Assembly: GCA_016191815.1 (NCBI GenBank)
Contig: JACPVI010000057.1
Span: 62,001 to 126,000 of the forward strand
DNA: 64,000 nt
Direction of reading: 5' to 3'
Origin: Myxococcales bacterium
Lineage (GTDB): Bacteria; Myxococcota; Myxococcia; Myxococcales; Myxococcaceae
Shown: positions 25,128 through 34,664 of the stretch, in pieces
How the letters are laid out: every line of letters begins with the position of its first letter
Position numbering within the stretch: the stretch's first letter is position 1
The notes under the pieces: generated by a model
Seen by the model: only the letters and a program-made list of their open reading frames with translations
What the model was told of the DNA's origin: nothing
The model's database searches: none
Translations under genes and position numbers: made by a program

Positions 25128-26670
25128 GGAAGATCGCCTGATCGCCGTCGGCCACCTCCACCACCTTGGTCTGGGTGACGAAGCCGTCCGACTCGATGAT
25201 CACGGTGTAGCGCCCGCCGGGCAGACGCAGGTGGAAGGATCCATCCCTCGCCGCCTTTGCCTGCGCCTTGGCCTCGGGGACCCTCACCATGGCCGGCACC
25301 AGCTGGCCCGAGACCGAGCGGATCACGCCCTTGATCGACGCGATCGCCTTGGCGCCCTCGCGCTGCAGGGAGATCTCGATGGTCGCCTCGGTTTCGGGCG
25401 CCACCGCGACCAGCTCCTCCGCCGGCTTGAACCCCGCGGCTCGGAGCGCCAGCGACACAGGCCCCGGGCCCGCCTTGGCGATGAGGAACGTGCCGTCGGC
25501 CGAGGAGCGCACCGTCGCCGCGCCGGAGGCGGCCACCTCCACGTCCGGGACCGGCTTCTTCCCCTCGAGCACCAGCCCCCGAATGCTGCCCGGCCCGGTG
25601 GGCCGCTCGAGCCGCAGCGTCAGTTGGGCCTCGCTCTCCGGAGCGACATCGACCGATCGCTCCAGCGGCTTGAATCCGCGGGCGCTCACCTTGAGCGGGA
25701 CACTCCCCGGACCGGCCCGCGCGACCAGGAAGCGGCCCTGCGCGTCGGTGTGCACCGCACCGGTGCCCGCGACCTCGACCGCGACGCCTGCGAGGGGAGT
25801 CTCGCCGCCGAGCACCGTTCCGGCGATCGTCCCGGGGCCGGTGGGGATCCGCGGCGCGACCGCGAATGGGCTCGGCCGGGGGAGCACCGCCCGCACGCCC
25901 AGGCCCACCCGATGGGCGCTCTGCGAGAGGGTGGAGCGATCCCCGCGCCCGCTGGCGCTCTCCAGCTCGTAGCCGAGCACGGCGGACCAGTGGAGCCCCG
26001 AGAGGATCCACCGGCCCACCGCGACCTCCGCCCCCAGCCCAAGCTGCGAGAGGCTCGAAGGGCCCCCGCCCGCCAAGCCGAAGGCGAAGGGCATCGCGCG
26101 GGCCCGCAGCTGTGCCGCGAGCCAGTCGGAATCGTAACCGACCGCGGCCTGCGCGACCGGCCCGTGGTGGCTCACCGCCGATGCCAAGACGTCGCCGTCG
26201 GCCGCCAGCCGAAGCGTGGGGAGCAGCCCGAACCCGTACCCGAGCTGTCCCTCGAGCGACAGCCCTACCGGGTGAAGCCAGCGGGCCGCCCCGGCGGCGT
26301 AGGCGCGCAGGCCGAGCAGTCGGGGGGAGCTGGGGCCTCCGGCCGGGTTCGGTCCGGCGGCGCGGAACCAATCGGCCGCGGCGTCGGTGGCGAGCCCGAA
26401 CGGGGACTCGCCAGGGAAGTACGCGAGCTGCAGTCGCAAATGGGAAGGCGACACTCCTGCGTAGCTCAAGGGCAGCGAGGCGCCGTCCTGCGTCGATGAA
26501 CGCGCGGCCAGGCCATAGGCGAGCTGGGCCCGCAGCCTCGCCGGCTCATCCCTGTGGGCGTAGCTCCCTTCTTCGGCCTGGCCAGCGGGGGCGGCGGTGA
26601 GCGCGGCGAGGAGCAGCGCCCGCGTCCATCTTGGGAAGCAGCCTTCACGGTGAGGAACCGGCGAGCTCAT
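25102..26670 (-). CDS. Secreted outer-membrane-like protein with three carboxypeptidase-regulatory-like domains
   Basis: 522 residues from the ATG at 26670, with GGGGGAAG about 5 bases upstream and a signal peptide (WTRALLLAALTAAPAGQA). Longer readings to 27060 have no signal and are rejected. Residues about 40-250 alternate hydrophobic and polar residues with many aromatics and glycines, like an outer-membrane beta-barrel. Residues about 265-520 hold three repeats of the carboxypeptidase-regulatory-like/PEGA fold, for example GTIAGTVLGGETPLAGVAVE, GSIRGLVLEGKKPVPDVEV and ASIKGVIRSVSGQLVPAMV. It heads the minus-strand operon that continues with the FecR lipoprotein and two Ser/Thr kinases. 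It is divergent from the giant repeat protein (112-base spacer). Confidence 0.75.
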   Translation of the reverse strand: MSSPVPHREGCFPRWTRALLLAALTAAPAGQAEEGSYAHRDEPARLRAQLAYGLAARSSTQDGASLPLSYAGVSPSHLRLQLAYFPGESPFGLATDAAADWFRAAGPNPAGGPSSPRLLGLRAYAAGAARWLHPVGLSLEGQLGYGFGLLPTLRLAADGDVLASAVSHHGPVAQAAVGYDSDWLAAQLRARAMPFAFGLAGGGPSSLSQLGLGAEVAVGRWILSGLHWSAVLGYELESASGRGDRSTLSQSAHRVGLGVRAVLPRPSPFAVAPRIPTGPGTIAGTVLGGETPLAGVAVEVAGTGAVHTDAQGRFLVARAGPGSVPLKVSARGFKPLERSVDVAPESEAQLTLRLERPTGPGSIRGLVLEGKKPVPDVEVAASGAATVRSSADGTFLIAKAGPGPVSLALRAAGFKPAEELVAVAPETEATIEISLQREGAKAIASIKGVIRSVSGQLVPAMVRVPEAKAQAKAARDGSFHLRLPGGRYTVIIESDGFVTQTKVVEVADGDQAIFHVDLQPAR

Positions 26671-26782
26671 CTCGACTTCCCCCGGCGGACTCGAGCCAGC
26701 TTCCGGCGCATCATATGCACATCCACGCCCGGCCGGCGGTGCGGCTACAATCCGCGGGTAGACCACCCCAAGGGGAAATCCT

Positions 26783-29700
26783 ATGCGCACCTGGCGATGG
26801 CGGGTCGCCTCGGCCATCCTCGCCAGCCTCGCGGTGGTGCTGTCGCGCCCCAGTTTCGAGCCTGACCCGGGCCCTGAGCCCGCCCCCGCCGAGCGAAGGC
26901 CGGGCCCGCGACTGCCCACCCTCGGGGCCGGCGTCAAAACGAAGCGAGCTTCTTCGCCCCGCGGACAGCTGCTCCCGGCGCCCGAGATCGCCAAGCGCGC
27001 GCCAGCCATCTTCCCTTCGCCCACCGCAGGGCTCGCGCGCTTCTCCCTCCGCGACCGCAACGTCAGCGCCTTCTTTCACGACTCGGGGCTCGCGCTGCGA
27101 ATCGTCGACCCAAGCAGCACCGGGCCGGGGCGCGCCGACTCCTGGGGCATCCGATGGGGTGTGGTGGGGGCACGGCCAATCTCGCCTCGCCCCGAGGGAC
27201 AGCTCGAAGGGCGCGTCCACTGGCTGGTGGGCGACCGTTCGGGCTGGAAGGAGGGACTGCCCACCTTCTCTCGCCTCGCCTACGACGGGGTGCTCGAGGG
27301 GATCGATCTCGTCTTCGACATTCTCCCTCACGGCGTCGAATACGCCGTGCTCGCGGCGCCGGGCTTCGACCCAGGCTCGCTGCGGTTCCGGTACGACGGG
27401 GCGCGGTCGCTCCGGTTGGCCGAGGGAGGCGACGCCTTGGAGGCCGAGACCGACTTTGGCCCGCTGCGGGAAGAGAAGCCGCGCGCGTTCCAGGTCGACG
27501 CCGGCGGGGTGCGGCGCGAGGTGCCGGCGCGATACGGCTCGGTGCGGCACGAAGGCGCGCTCGCGTGGAGCTACTCCATCGACCTCGGCCCGTTGGACCC
27601 GACGCTCCCGGCGGTGATCGACCCGGGGATCGTCTGGAGCAGCCTAATCGGAGGAACCGCGCTCGATGAGGGGCGCGACCTCGCCACCGACGCCACCGGC
27701 AATGTGTACACCACCGGCCGCACGGGCTCGACCGACTTCCCCGGCGTCACCGGGAGGTTCGACGACAAGCTGGGCGCGGCCCAGGACGTCTTCGTGGCGA
27801 AGACGGACTCCGGCGGCGCCCTCTTGTGGGCCACCTACCTGGGAGCCAACGGCGGCTCGGAGACGGGCGAGGGCATCGCGGTCGATGGCGCGGGCAACGT
27901 GTACGTGGCCGGGCGGACCGACTCCAACGGGTTCGTCCCCCTCCCCTCCACCTACGATGACACCTGGGGCAGCGGCCCGCTCAAGTACGACGGCTTCGTG
28001 ATCAAGCTCGCCCCGACGGGCGCCTCGGTGCAGTGGTGGTCCTACCTCGGCGGCTCGGGAGACGACTTCTGCATGGGCGTCATCCTGAGCGCCGGCGGAG
28101 TGTTCGTCTCGGGCTCCACCGGCTCGCCCGACTTCCCGGTCACGCGCCAGTTCGGAGGGCTGGGCGCGAACGATTGCATGAACGGCGGCACCTGCGACGC
28201 TTTCCTCGTCAAGTTCACGCCGGCGGGCGCATTCCAGTGGTCGGTGCTGGCAGGGGGCTCGGCGGACGAGCAGGGGTACGGGGTCGCCGCCGACACAGAC
28301 GGGGGCGTCTTCCTTTCAGGCGGCACCCAATCGACCGACTTCAGCGTCGGGGGCGCCGGATCCAACGCCGGCCTCTATGACGCCTTCCTCCTCAAGGCGA
28401 CCGACTTGGTCGATGGAGGGGTTTCGCTCGCCTGGCTCCGGCTGCTGGGTGGCTCCGCCGCGGAGCAGTCGTTCGCGGCCGCCGCCGACCCCAGTGGGAG
28501 CAGCTACATCGCGGGCCCCACGAGCTCGGCGAACCTGCCGGCCACCGGATTCCAGACGACGTTCGCCGGGACCAGGGACGCGTTCGTCGCCAAGTTCGAC
28601 CCCGCGGGCAACCGGCTGTGGTCCAGCTATCTCGGAGGGTCCGCCGCCGATGAGGCCCACGGCGTCGCCGTCGACTCGCAAGGTCGCATCTACCTCGCGG
28701 GCTATACGGAGTCGGCCAACCTCGGCCAGTACGGCTTCGACAAGACCTACGGGGGCCTCAGGGACGCCTTCGTGGCGCGCGTGGCCTCCGACGGGAGCCG
28801 GCTGGACTGGGCTGCGTACCTCGGAGGCAGCGCCGCCGACCAGGCGTTCGGGGTCACCGCCGGCCCGACTCCGCTGCAGGTGAGCGGCTGGACCGCGTCC
28901 AGCGACTTCTACCCGGGCAACGTGCTCCAGGGCAGCAAGGATGCTTTCCTGGTCGAGATTGCTCAGGACCTGACCGCGCCCGACGGCGGCGTCGTGAACG
29001 ACGGGGTGGGCGCGGACATCGACCAGCAGTCCGGAAATACCATCTCGGCAAACTGGAGCGGCTTCGCCGATCCCGACACCGACGCCGGCATCGCGGAGTA
29101 CCACTGGGCGATCGGCACGGGCTGCGGTCTCACCGATGTCCGCGGCTTTGCTTCGGTAGGCAACAGCACCTCCGCGTCGGCCGGCGGATTGCCGCTCGCT
29201 TCGGGGACCACCTATTACCTGACGGTCCGCGCCTTCAACCAGTATGGCGAGAGGACCGACGTCTGCTCCGACGGGGTGCTGATCTCCGGCGCGCTGCCTC
29301 TGGGGAGCGCGTGCGCCGTTGGGGCGGATTGCGCCAGCGGCTACTGCGCGGATGGGGTGTGTTGTGGCTCGGCCTGCTCGGGGGACTGCGAGGCCTGCTC
29401 GACCGATGCCGGGGCGGGAAGCAACGGGGCGTGCTCGTTGCTTTTGGGGACGTACCTCTGCCGCGCCGCCGCGGATCTCTGCGATTCGCCCGAGTACTGC
29501 CCGGGGTGGGACGCGGGTTGCCCCCCCGACCAGCTCGCCCCGCCCAGTCAACTCTGTCGCGGAATGGCCGGGAGCTGTGACGTCGCCGAGTACTGCACCG
29601 GCGCCGATGCCGGCTGTCCGCCGGACACGGTCGTCTCCCCTGGGCAGCCCTGCCGCGGGCAAGCCGGACCGTGCGACCTCGCCGAGTACTGCACCGGCAT

Positions 29701-32485
29701 CGGCGCCGCCTGTCCGGCCGACGTCCTCGCCGCTCCCAGCGACCAGTGCCGCCCTTCCGCCGGGGCATGCGACTTCGCCGAGCTCTGCACCGGCACGGAC
29801 GCCGGATGTCCGCCCGACCTCCTCGCCCCGAGTATTCAGCTTTGCCGTGGGTCGGCGGGCATCTGCGACGTCCCGGAGTACTGCACCGGCTCGGACGCAG
29901 GGTGCCCGACGGACTCCCTGGCCCCGTCGATTCAGGTCTGCCGCGCCGTTGCGGGCATCTGCGACCTGGCCGAATACTGCACAGGCGCAGACGCCGGCTG
30001 TCCGGCCGACCTGCTCTCCCCGCCGACGCAGGGATGCCGCCCGCAGTCCGGACCATGTGATGTCGCCGAGTACTGCAGCGGCGTGGACGCCGGCTGCCCG
30101 GCCGATCTGCTCGCGGCGGCTGGCCAGACGTGCCGCATCTTGGCAGGCCCTTGCGATCTGGAGGAGCTCTGCACCGGCGTCGATGCCGGATGTCCGGCAG
30201 ACCTGCTCGCGACTGCGGGCACCCAATGCCGGGCCGCCGCGGGATCATGCGACCTTTCGGAGTACTGCTCCGGAGTAGACGCGGGCTGCCCGCCGGACGT
30301 CCTCGCGCCGGTGAGCCAGCTTTGCCGAGCCTCCGCCGGAGTGTGCGACCTCGAGGAGTACTGCAGCGGCGCGGACGCCGGCTGCCCCTCGGATTCCCTC
30401 GCGCCCTCGAGCCAGCTCTGCCGCGCGGCCGTGGACCTCTGCGACCAGCCGGAGCTTTGCACCGGCGCGGACGCGGGGTGTCCGCCCGACACGCTGGCCC
30501 CGCTCATCAAGGAGTGCCGCGCCGCGGTGGGGCCGTGTGACTCGGCGGAGCTCTGCACGGGCCTGGATGCTGGTTGTCCTGCCGATCTCCTGCTGCCCGC
30601 AGGTTCGGCGTGCCGGCCAGCCGCCGGCGTCTGCGACCTCGCAGAGCTTTGCACCGGCGCCAGCGCGAGCTGCCCGGCCGATGCCTACGCCGCGGCGAGC
30701 CTGGTCTGCCGTGCGAAGGCCGACGTGTGCGACATCGAGGAGCAATGCACCGGCACCCAACCCAACTGCCCCGCCGACGCCTTTGCGGCCGTTGACAGAT
30801 TGTGTCGCCCCGGGGCGAGTGCCTGTGACGTGGCGGAGTACTGCACCGGGACAGGGGCCTTGTGTCCAGCCGACTCGCGGGCCCCTGACGGGCAGGCCTG
30901 CTCGCAGGGAGGGCGCTGCTCCTCCGGCACGTGCGTCTCTGACAGCAGCGTGGTGATCATTCTCGAGAACGCGAACCCCAGCGCCGTCGTCGGCAGGCCC
31001 TACGTTTACAACGCCGCCGGAGCGGTGCTGGCCACCGGAGCGCCGGCGATCCAGTTCGACCGCTGCGGTGGACCCCCTGGATTCCTGGTCGAGCGGCGCA
31101 CCGGCTCGGTGAGCTGGTTGCCTGCGGCCGCGCGACTCGAAACCATCTGCGTGTCGGCGAGCAACGGCTTCAGCTCCGATTCCTACACCTTCAACGTCGA
31201 CGTGGAGCCGACCGCGCCTCCTGCGCCCAAGGCTTCGATGACGATCAACCCCTCTCAGGGCCCGGCTCCGCTCAGCGTGAGCCTGGATGGGACTGGTTCG
31301 GCGGTCGATCCGGGGGCGGTCCCGTTGTTCTTCCGCTGGGCCTTCGGCGATGGCAGCCCGCCCGCGATCGGGGGCGCTCAGGCTCACACCTACCTCGTCC
31401 CGGGTGGCTACCGTGCCGAGCTCACGGTGCTCGACAGCAGGGGCGGCTCGGATTCCGCCAGCGCGGCGATCCTGGTCGCCGATCGGTCAGGGCGACTGCC
31501 TCCCTCGGCGCGGATCGTCGCCACCCAGACGAGGGGCGCGGAGTCGCTCTCGGTCGGTTTCTCATGCGACTGCCAGCCGGGCTCGGCTCCGATCGCGGCC
31601 TACCGGTGGGAGCTCGCCAACGGCGAGTCGGGCACGGGCCCCACCGCGTCGGCGACCTATGGGCCGGGCAAGCACCATGTGGAGCTGGTGGTGATTGCGG
31701 CAGACGGCCTCTCCGCGCGAGACGAAGTCACCCTCACCGTCACTCGCGCCGGCGATCAGCCTCCCGACTGCCTGGCCACCGCGGAACCGCCGGTCGGACA
31801 GGTGCCGCTCTCCACGCTCTACCGCGGCTGGTCGATTCCCGGCACTTCACCGATCGCCTCGATGGGCTGGGAGCTCGGCTCGGGCGGAGTCGTCAGCGAG
31901 CCGGTCATCCGCTGGTCCTACGAAGCCCCCGGCGAATACCGCGCCACCTTCCGGGTGCAGGACGCCAAGGGCCTGGGTTGCAAGGACACCGTCACCGTGC
32001 TCGCGCTGTCGGCGGAAGGAGACCGGCCTCCGGCCATCGTCTCCGAGCCGGCGACGGAGGCGCGGTGCCTATCTGCTTACCGCTACTCGCCGGCGTTGGA
32101 GGGGCCGGTGGCCAACGCCTTCCACTCGGCCAGCTGGAGCGCGACGGAGGCCCCCGATGGGCTGGCGATCGACCCCGAATCGGGCGCGCTGTCGTGGACT
32201 CCGACAGTCGAGCAGCTCGGAGCCCAGCGGATCGTCCTCCGGGCGGAGAACTCGGCCGGCGCCTTCGAGCAGGCGTTCGAGGTGGCGGTGGAGTGTCCTC
32301 CAGTTCGGCTCTCCACCTCCGGCTGCGGCTGTGGCTCGGGTGCTGTGGCCTGCTGGGCGGCGGTAGCGCTTGCCTTCCTCGCCTGGCGTCGCCGTCGCGT
32401 CGCGAGAATTCGGCGATCGCCGCATCGGCCAATTGTGGTCTCCGCGCGAAGTCAAGGGGCCGCCATCGACTCCGCTGCGCTTTGA
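26783..32485 (+). CDS. Giant surface protein: SBBP propeller, disintegrin-like Cys repeats, PKD domains, MYXO-CTERM
   Basis: 1900 residues. A signal peptide (VASAILASLAVVLS) is followed by a Pro-rich stretch, then an N-terminal domain of the kind that precedes SBBP repeats (about 80-270). Residues about 275-730 hold SBBP beta-propeller repeats (DLATDATGNVYTTGRTGSTDF and similar). A fibronectin-like segment (about 735-835) follows. Residues 893-1372 are exactly fifteen 32-residue Cys-rich units. Residues about 1480-1745 contain three PKD domains (FRWAFGDGSPP, YRWELANGESGTG and GWELGSGGV), then an Ig-like putative domain. The C-terminus SGCGCGSGAVACWAAVALAF plus RRRR is a MYXO-CTERM sorting tail. 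The protein is predicted to be exported, trimmed and displayed on the surface, perhaps as an adhesin. AGGGG lies before the ATG, and TACAAT at 26746 is a possible -10. Confidence 0.92.
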   Translation: MRTWRWRVASAILASLAVVLSRPSFEPDPGPEPAPAERRPGPRLPTLGAGVKTKRASSPRGQLLPAPEIAKRAPAIFPSPTAGLARFSLRDRNVSAFFHDSGLALRIVDPSSTGPGRADSWGIRWGVVGARPISPRPEGQLEGRVHWLVGDRSGWKEGLPTFSRLAYDGVLEGIDLVFDILPHGVEYAVLAAPGFDPGSLRFRYDGARSLRLAEGGDALEAETDFGPLREEKPRAFQVDAGGVRREVPARYGSVRHEGALAWSYSIDLGPLDPTLPAVIDPGIVWSSLIGGTALDEGRDLATDATGNVYTTGRTGSTDFPGVTGRFDDKLGAAQDVFVAKTDSGGALLWATYLGANGGSETGEGIAVDGAGNVYVAGRTDSNGFVPLPSTYDDTWGSGPLKYDGFVIKLAPTGASVQWWSYLGGSGDDFCMGVILSAGGVFVSGSTGSPDFPVTRQFGGLGANDCMNGGTCDAFLVKFTPAGAFQWSVLAGGSADEQGYGVAADTDGGVFLSGGTQSTDFSVGGAGSNAGLYDAFLLKATDLVDGGVSLAWLRLLGGSAAEQSFAAAADPSGSSYIAGPTSSANLPATGFQTTFAGTRDAFVAKFDPAGNRLWSSYLGGSAADEAHGVAVDSQGRIYLAGYTESANLGQYGFDKTYGGLRDAFVARVASDGSRLDWAAYLGGSAADQAFGVTAGPTPLQVSGWTASSDFYPGNVLQGSKDAFLVEIAQDLTAPDGGVVNDGVGADIDQQSGNTISANWSGFADPDTDAGIAEYHWAIGTGCGLTDVRGFASVGNSTSASAGGLPLASGTTYYLTVRAFNQYGERTDVCSDGVLISGALPLGSACAVGADCASGYCADGVCCGSACSGDCEACSTDAGAGSNGACSLLLGTYLCRAAADLCDSPEYCPGWDAGCPPDQLAPPSQLCRGMAGSCDVAEYCTGADAGCPPDTVVSPGQPCRGQAGPCDLAEYCTGIGAACPADVLAAPSDQCRPSAGACDFAELCTGTDAGCPPDLLAPSIQLCRGSAGICDVPEYCTGSDAGCPTDSLAPSIQVCRAVAGICDLAEYCTGADAGCPADLLSPPTQGCRPQSGPCDVAEYCSGVDAGCPADLLAAAGQTCRILAGPCDLEELCTGVDAGCPADLLATAGTQCRAAAGSCDLSEYCSGVDAGCPPDVLAPVSQLCRASAGVCDLEEYCSGADAGCPSDSLAPSSQLCRAAVDLCDQPELCTGADAGCPPDTLAPLIKECRAAVGPCDSAELCTGLDAGCPADLLLPAGSACRPAAGVCDLAELCTGASASCPADAYAAASLVCRAKADVCDIEEQCTGTQPNCPADAFAAVDRLCRPGASACDVAEYCTGTGALCPADSRAPDGQACSQGGRCSSGTCVSDSSVVIILENANPSAVVGRPYVYNAAGAVLATGAPAIQFDRCGGPPGFLVERRTGSVSWLPAAARLETICVSASNGFSSDSYTFNVDVEPTAPPAPKASMTINPSQGPAPLSVSLDGTGSAVDPGAVPLFFRWAFGDGSPPAIGGAQAHTYLVPGGYRAELTVLDSRGGSDSASAAILVADRSGRLPPSARIVATQTRGAESLSVGFSCDCQPGSAPIAAYRWELANGESGTGPTASATYGPGKHHVELVVIAADGLSARDEVTLTVTRAGDQPPDCLATAEPPVGQVPLSTLYRGWSIPGTSPIASMGWELGSGGVVSEPVIRWSYEAPGEYRATFRVQDAKGLGCKDTVTVLALSAEGDRPPAIVSEPATEARCLSAYRYSPALEGPVANAFHSASWSATEAPDGLAIDPESGALSWTPTVEQLGAQRIVLRAENSAGAFEQAFEVAVECPPVRLSTSGCGCGSGAVACWAAVALAFLAWRRRRVARIRRSPHRPIVVSARSQGAAIDSAAL
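29459..30898 (+). repeat. Fifteen in-frame 96-bp repeats encoding 32-residue Cys-rich units
   Basis: Within the surface protein, each unit runs from one CR dipeptide to the next with consensus CRxxAGxCDxAEYCTGxDAGCPxDxLAPxxQ. The spacing is exact: 1440 bases divided into 15 units of 96, without insertions. Each unit carries four Cys (positions 1, 8, 14 and 21), giving 60 Cys. DNA identity between units is imperfect, so this is an old expansion held under selection for the Cys pattern. The pattern CDxxExCxG...CPxD strongly resembles the disintegrin segment of ADAM and snake-venom metalloproteases. Confidence 0.95.
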
Positions 32486-32573
32486 GGGCTGCGCAACGCC
32501 CTCCTGCGAGTGTGAGGGCCGAACGGGGCCGCGTACGTCTCGGGGCTTATGGCTCGATGGGGCGGCGGCCCCT

Positions 32574-34466
32574 ATGATACGCAGGACTATTCGGTGGGTG
32601 GGGAACCTCACGATGGGCACTGCGGCAGCCGGTCGCGGCGCGGGACCGTCCGTCTTCAATTGGGAGGCGGAGGCAGAGGGGCTGTGCCTCCTTTCGGCGG
32701 GCGGAGATCTCGCTCGGTGGCTGGGCGTCTTGCCGACCGCCGCCCTGGCTGAGCGCGTCACGGTCGAGTCGCTGGTCCACCCGGACGACCGCGAGGGCAC
32801 CCTGGCGCTCTGCCGGGCCGTGTCGGCGGATGGAACGGCCCGCGCCGCTGTCCACCGGCTGTTGGGAGCCGAAGGAAGGAAGGCCTGGTTCCGCACCGAG
32901 GTGTCCGGCCTGCGCGAGGGCGGCGGTCCGGTGCGCCGGCTGGCGGGGCGCTCCTCGGAGCTGCCGCGGCCTGCCGGCGAAAGGCCCGCTTTGGGCTTCG
33001 CCGGCGAGAACCTGGCGTTCATCCTCGGGCAGATCCCGGCGATCGTCGCGATCGTCGATCCGGAGCTCGTCGTCGGCGGTTGCATCGGCGGTGGCCTGCA
33101 ACCCCTGGATCTCCTCCCTGGCCAGCTCACCGGAGTGCGCTTCCCCGAATTGCTACAGGCGGACGAGCGCTCGACCCCGTTGCTGGCTGCCGTGCGAAGA
33201 GCCTTTTCAGGAGAGCTGGTCGCACTGGACCTCTCGTGGGGCTCCCGCTGGTACGAGCTGAGGCTCGGCCCGCTCCGTGCTCCGGGGGGAGAGATCATGG
33301 CGGCGCTGCTGATGGCGCTCGACGTCACCGTGCGCCGGCGCGCCGAGGTGGACCTCCGCGAGAGCGAGGAGAGGTTCCGCCGCCTCAGCGAGGCCACGTT
33401 CGAGGGCATCGCCCTCCATGACCGGGGGCTGATCTTGGACGCGAATGACCAGCTGGCCAAGATGTTCGGGTACGCGGCGGGGGAGCTCGTGGGCAAGCAC
33501 GCGTTCGACCTGGCGGCGCCGGAATCGCGGCAGGAGGTCGAGGAGCGCATCCGCAGCGGCAGCGAAGAGGCCTACCGTGCAGCCGGCATCAGAAGGGACG
33601 GCTCCAGGGTGCCTCTGGAGGTTCGAGGCAAGGCCGTGCGCTACAAGGGGCGTGCGGCGCGGATCACGGCTCTGAGAGACATCTCGGAGCTGGTGGCCGC
33701 CGAGCAGGAGCGCACTCGCCTCCTTGAAGATGCGAGGGCCGCGGTAGCGGCTCGCGACGAGTTCTTGTCCATTGCCTCGCACGAGCTGCGCACCCCTTGC
33801 GCGTCCTTGCTTCTCACCATCCAGGCCCTGCAGCGCCGTGTCCCGGCCGGGCCGGCGGGGGAGCAGTCGCGGGAAGACATCCAAGGCAAGCTGGAGATCC
33901 TGGAGCGGCAGACCCGGCGGCTCACGGCGCTCATCGAGGAGCTGCTCGACGTCTCCCGGCTGCGGGCGGGCCGCATGGATCTCAGGCTCGAGCCCGTGGA
34001 CCTGGCGGCGGCCGCCGCGGAAGCGATCGCCGGCTTGCACGCCGAAGCAGATCGCGCGGGCGTTGCCGTTGTCGCCCGGCTGGAGGGGCCGCTGATTGGC
34101 CGCTGGGATGTGCGGCGTGTCGATCAGATCGTCACCAACCTCGTCTCTAACGCGATCAAATTCGGCTCCGGTCGTCCGGTGGAGGTGTCCGCCTCGCCTT
34201 CCGAAGAGACGGCGCGCCTGGAGGTGAAGGACCAGGGCATCGGAATTTCGCCTGAGGATCAACTTCGTATCTTCCAGCCGTTCGAGAGGCTGGTTTCCAG
34301 CCGCCGATACGGGGGACTGGGCCTGGGGCTGTTCATCGTCCGGAAAATTGTCGACGCGCTGGGTGGGTCGATCGATGTCCAGAGTGAGCTCGGCGTCGGA
34401 TCGACCTTCACCGTGGAGCTGCCGCTCGCCGGGCCGCGAGGTGAGCCGTCCGGCCCCCGGGGCTGA
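32574..34466 (+). CDS. Soluble PAS-domain sensor histidine kinase
   Basis: 630 residues from the ATG at 32574; an ATG at 32613 (617 residues) is equally possible. The frame extends upstream into the previous gene, but that part is not protein-like. Three PAS-type regions: about 12-120 (HPDDREGTLALC is PAS_3-like), about 140-255, and about 262-385 beginning SEERFRRLSEATFEGIALHD. The HisKA His is about residue 403 in SIASHELRTPCAS. The HATPase follows with N box NLVSNAIKFGS, G1 DQGIGISPED, F box and G2 GGLGLGLFI. No transmembrane segment and no receiver domain, so it phosphorylates a separate regulator. It is followed by the remnant of a different hybrid kinase. Confidence 0.88.
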   Translation: MIRRTIRWVGNLTMGTAAAGRGAGPSVFNWEAEAEGLCLLSAGGDLARWLGVLPTAALAERVTVESLVHPDDREGTLALCRAVSADGTARAAVHRLLGAEGRKAWFRTEVSGLREGGGPVRRLAGRSSELPRPAGERPALGFAGENLAFILGQIPAIVAIVDPELVVGGCIGGGLQPLDLLPGQLTGVRFPELLQADERSTPLLAAVRRAFSGELVALDLSWGSRWYELRLGPLRAPGGEIMAALLMALDVTVRRRAEVDLRESEERFRRLSEATFEGIALHDRGLILDANDQLAKMFGYAAGELVGKHAFDLAAPESRQEVEERIRSGSEEAYRAAGIRRDGSRVPLEVRGKAVRYKGRAARITALRDISELVAAEQERTRLLEDARAAVAARDEFLSIASHELRTPCASLLLTIQALQRRVPAGPAGEQSREDIQGKLEILERQTRRLTALIEELLDVSRLRAGRMDLRLEPVDLAAAAAEAIAGLHAEADRAGVAVVARLEGPLIGRWDVRRVDQIVTNLVSNAIKFGSGRPVEVSASPSEETARLEVKDQGIGISPEDQLRIFQPFERLVSSRRYGGLGLGLFIVRKIVDALGGSIDVQSELGVGSTFTVELPLAGPRGEPSGPRG

Positions 34467-34664
34467 TGGCCGTTCGCGAGCCGGGTCTCCGGCTCATCGT
34501 GAGTGTGTGTGGGGCCGCCTCGCGGGCAGCTCCACCTCCACCTGCGCTGTGGCCGCGCCAGCCATGGAGGCGGCCCTCGCGCGCGCGGGCGCTCCCGGCA
34601 CCTGCCCGCACAGCTGCGCCGACGCCTGCTACATGGATTTCTCGCTCCCAGTCGGTCGACCCTG

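Noticed and set aside
29459..30898. Tandem 96-bp repeats considered as a CRISPR array
   Set aside because: The units are in frame, code Cys-rich protein, vary throughout and have no spacers.
29459..30898. Horizontal transfer from an animal ADAM gene
   Set aside because: Base composition matches the host, repeats are bacterial in style, and short Cys patterns converge easily; kept only as a similarity to test.
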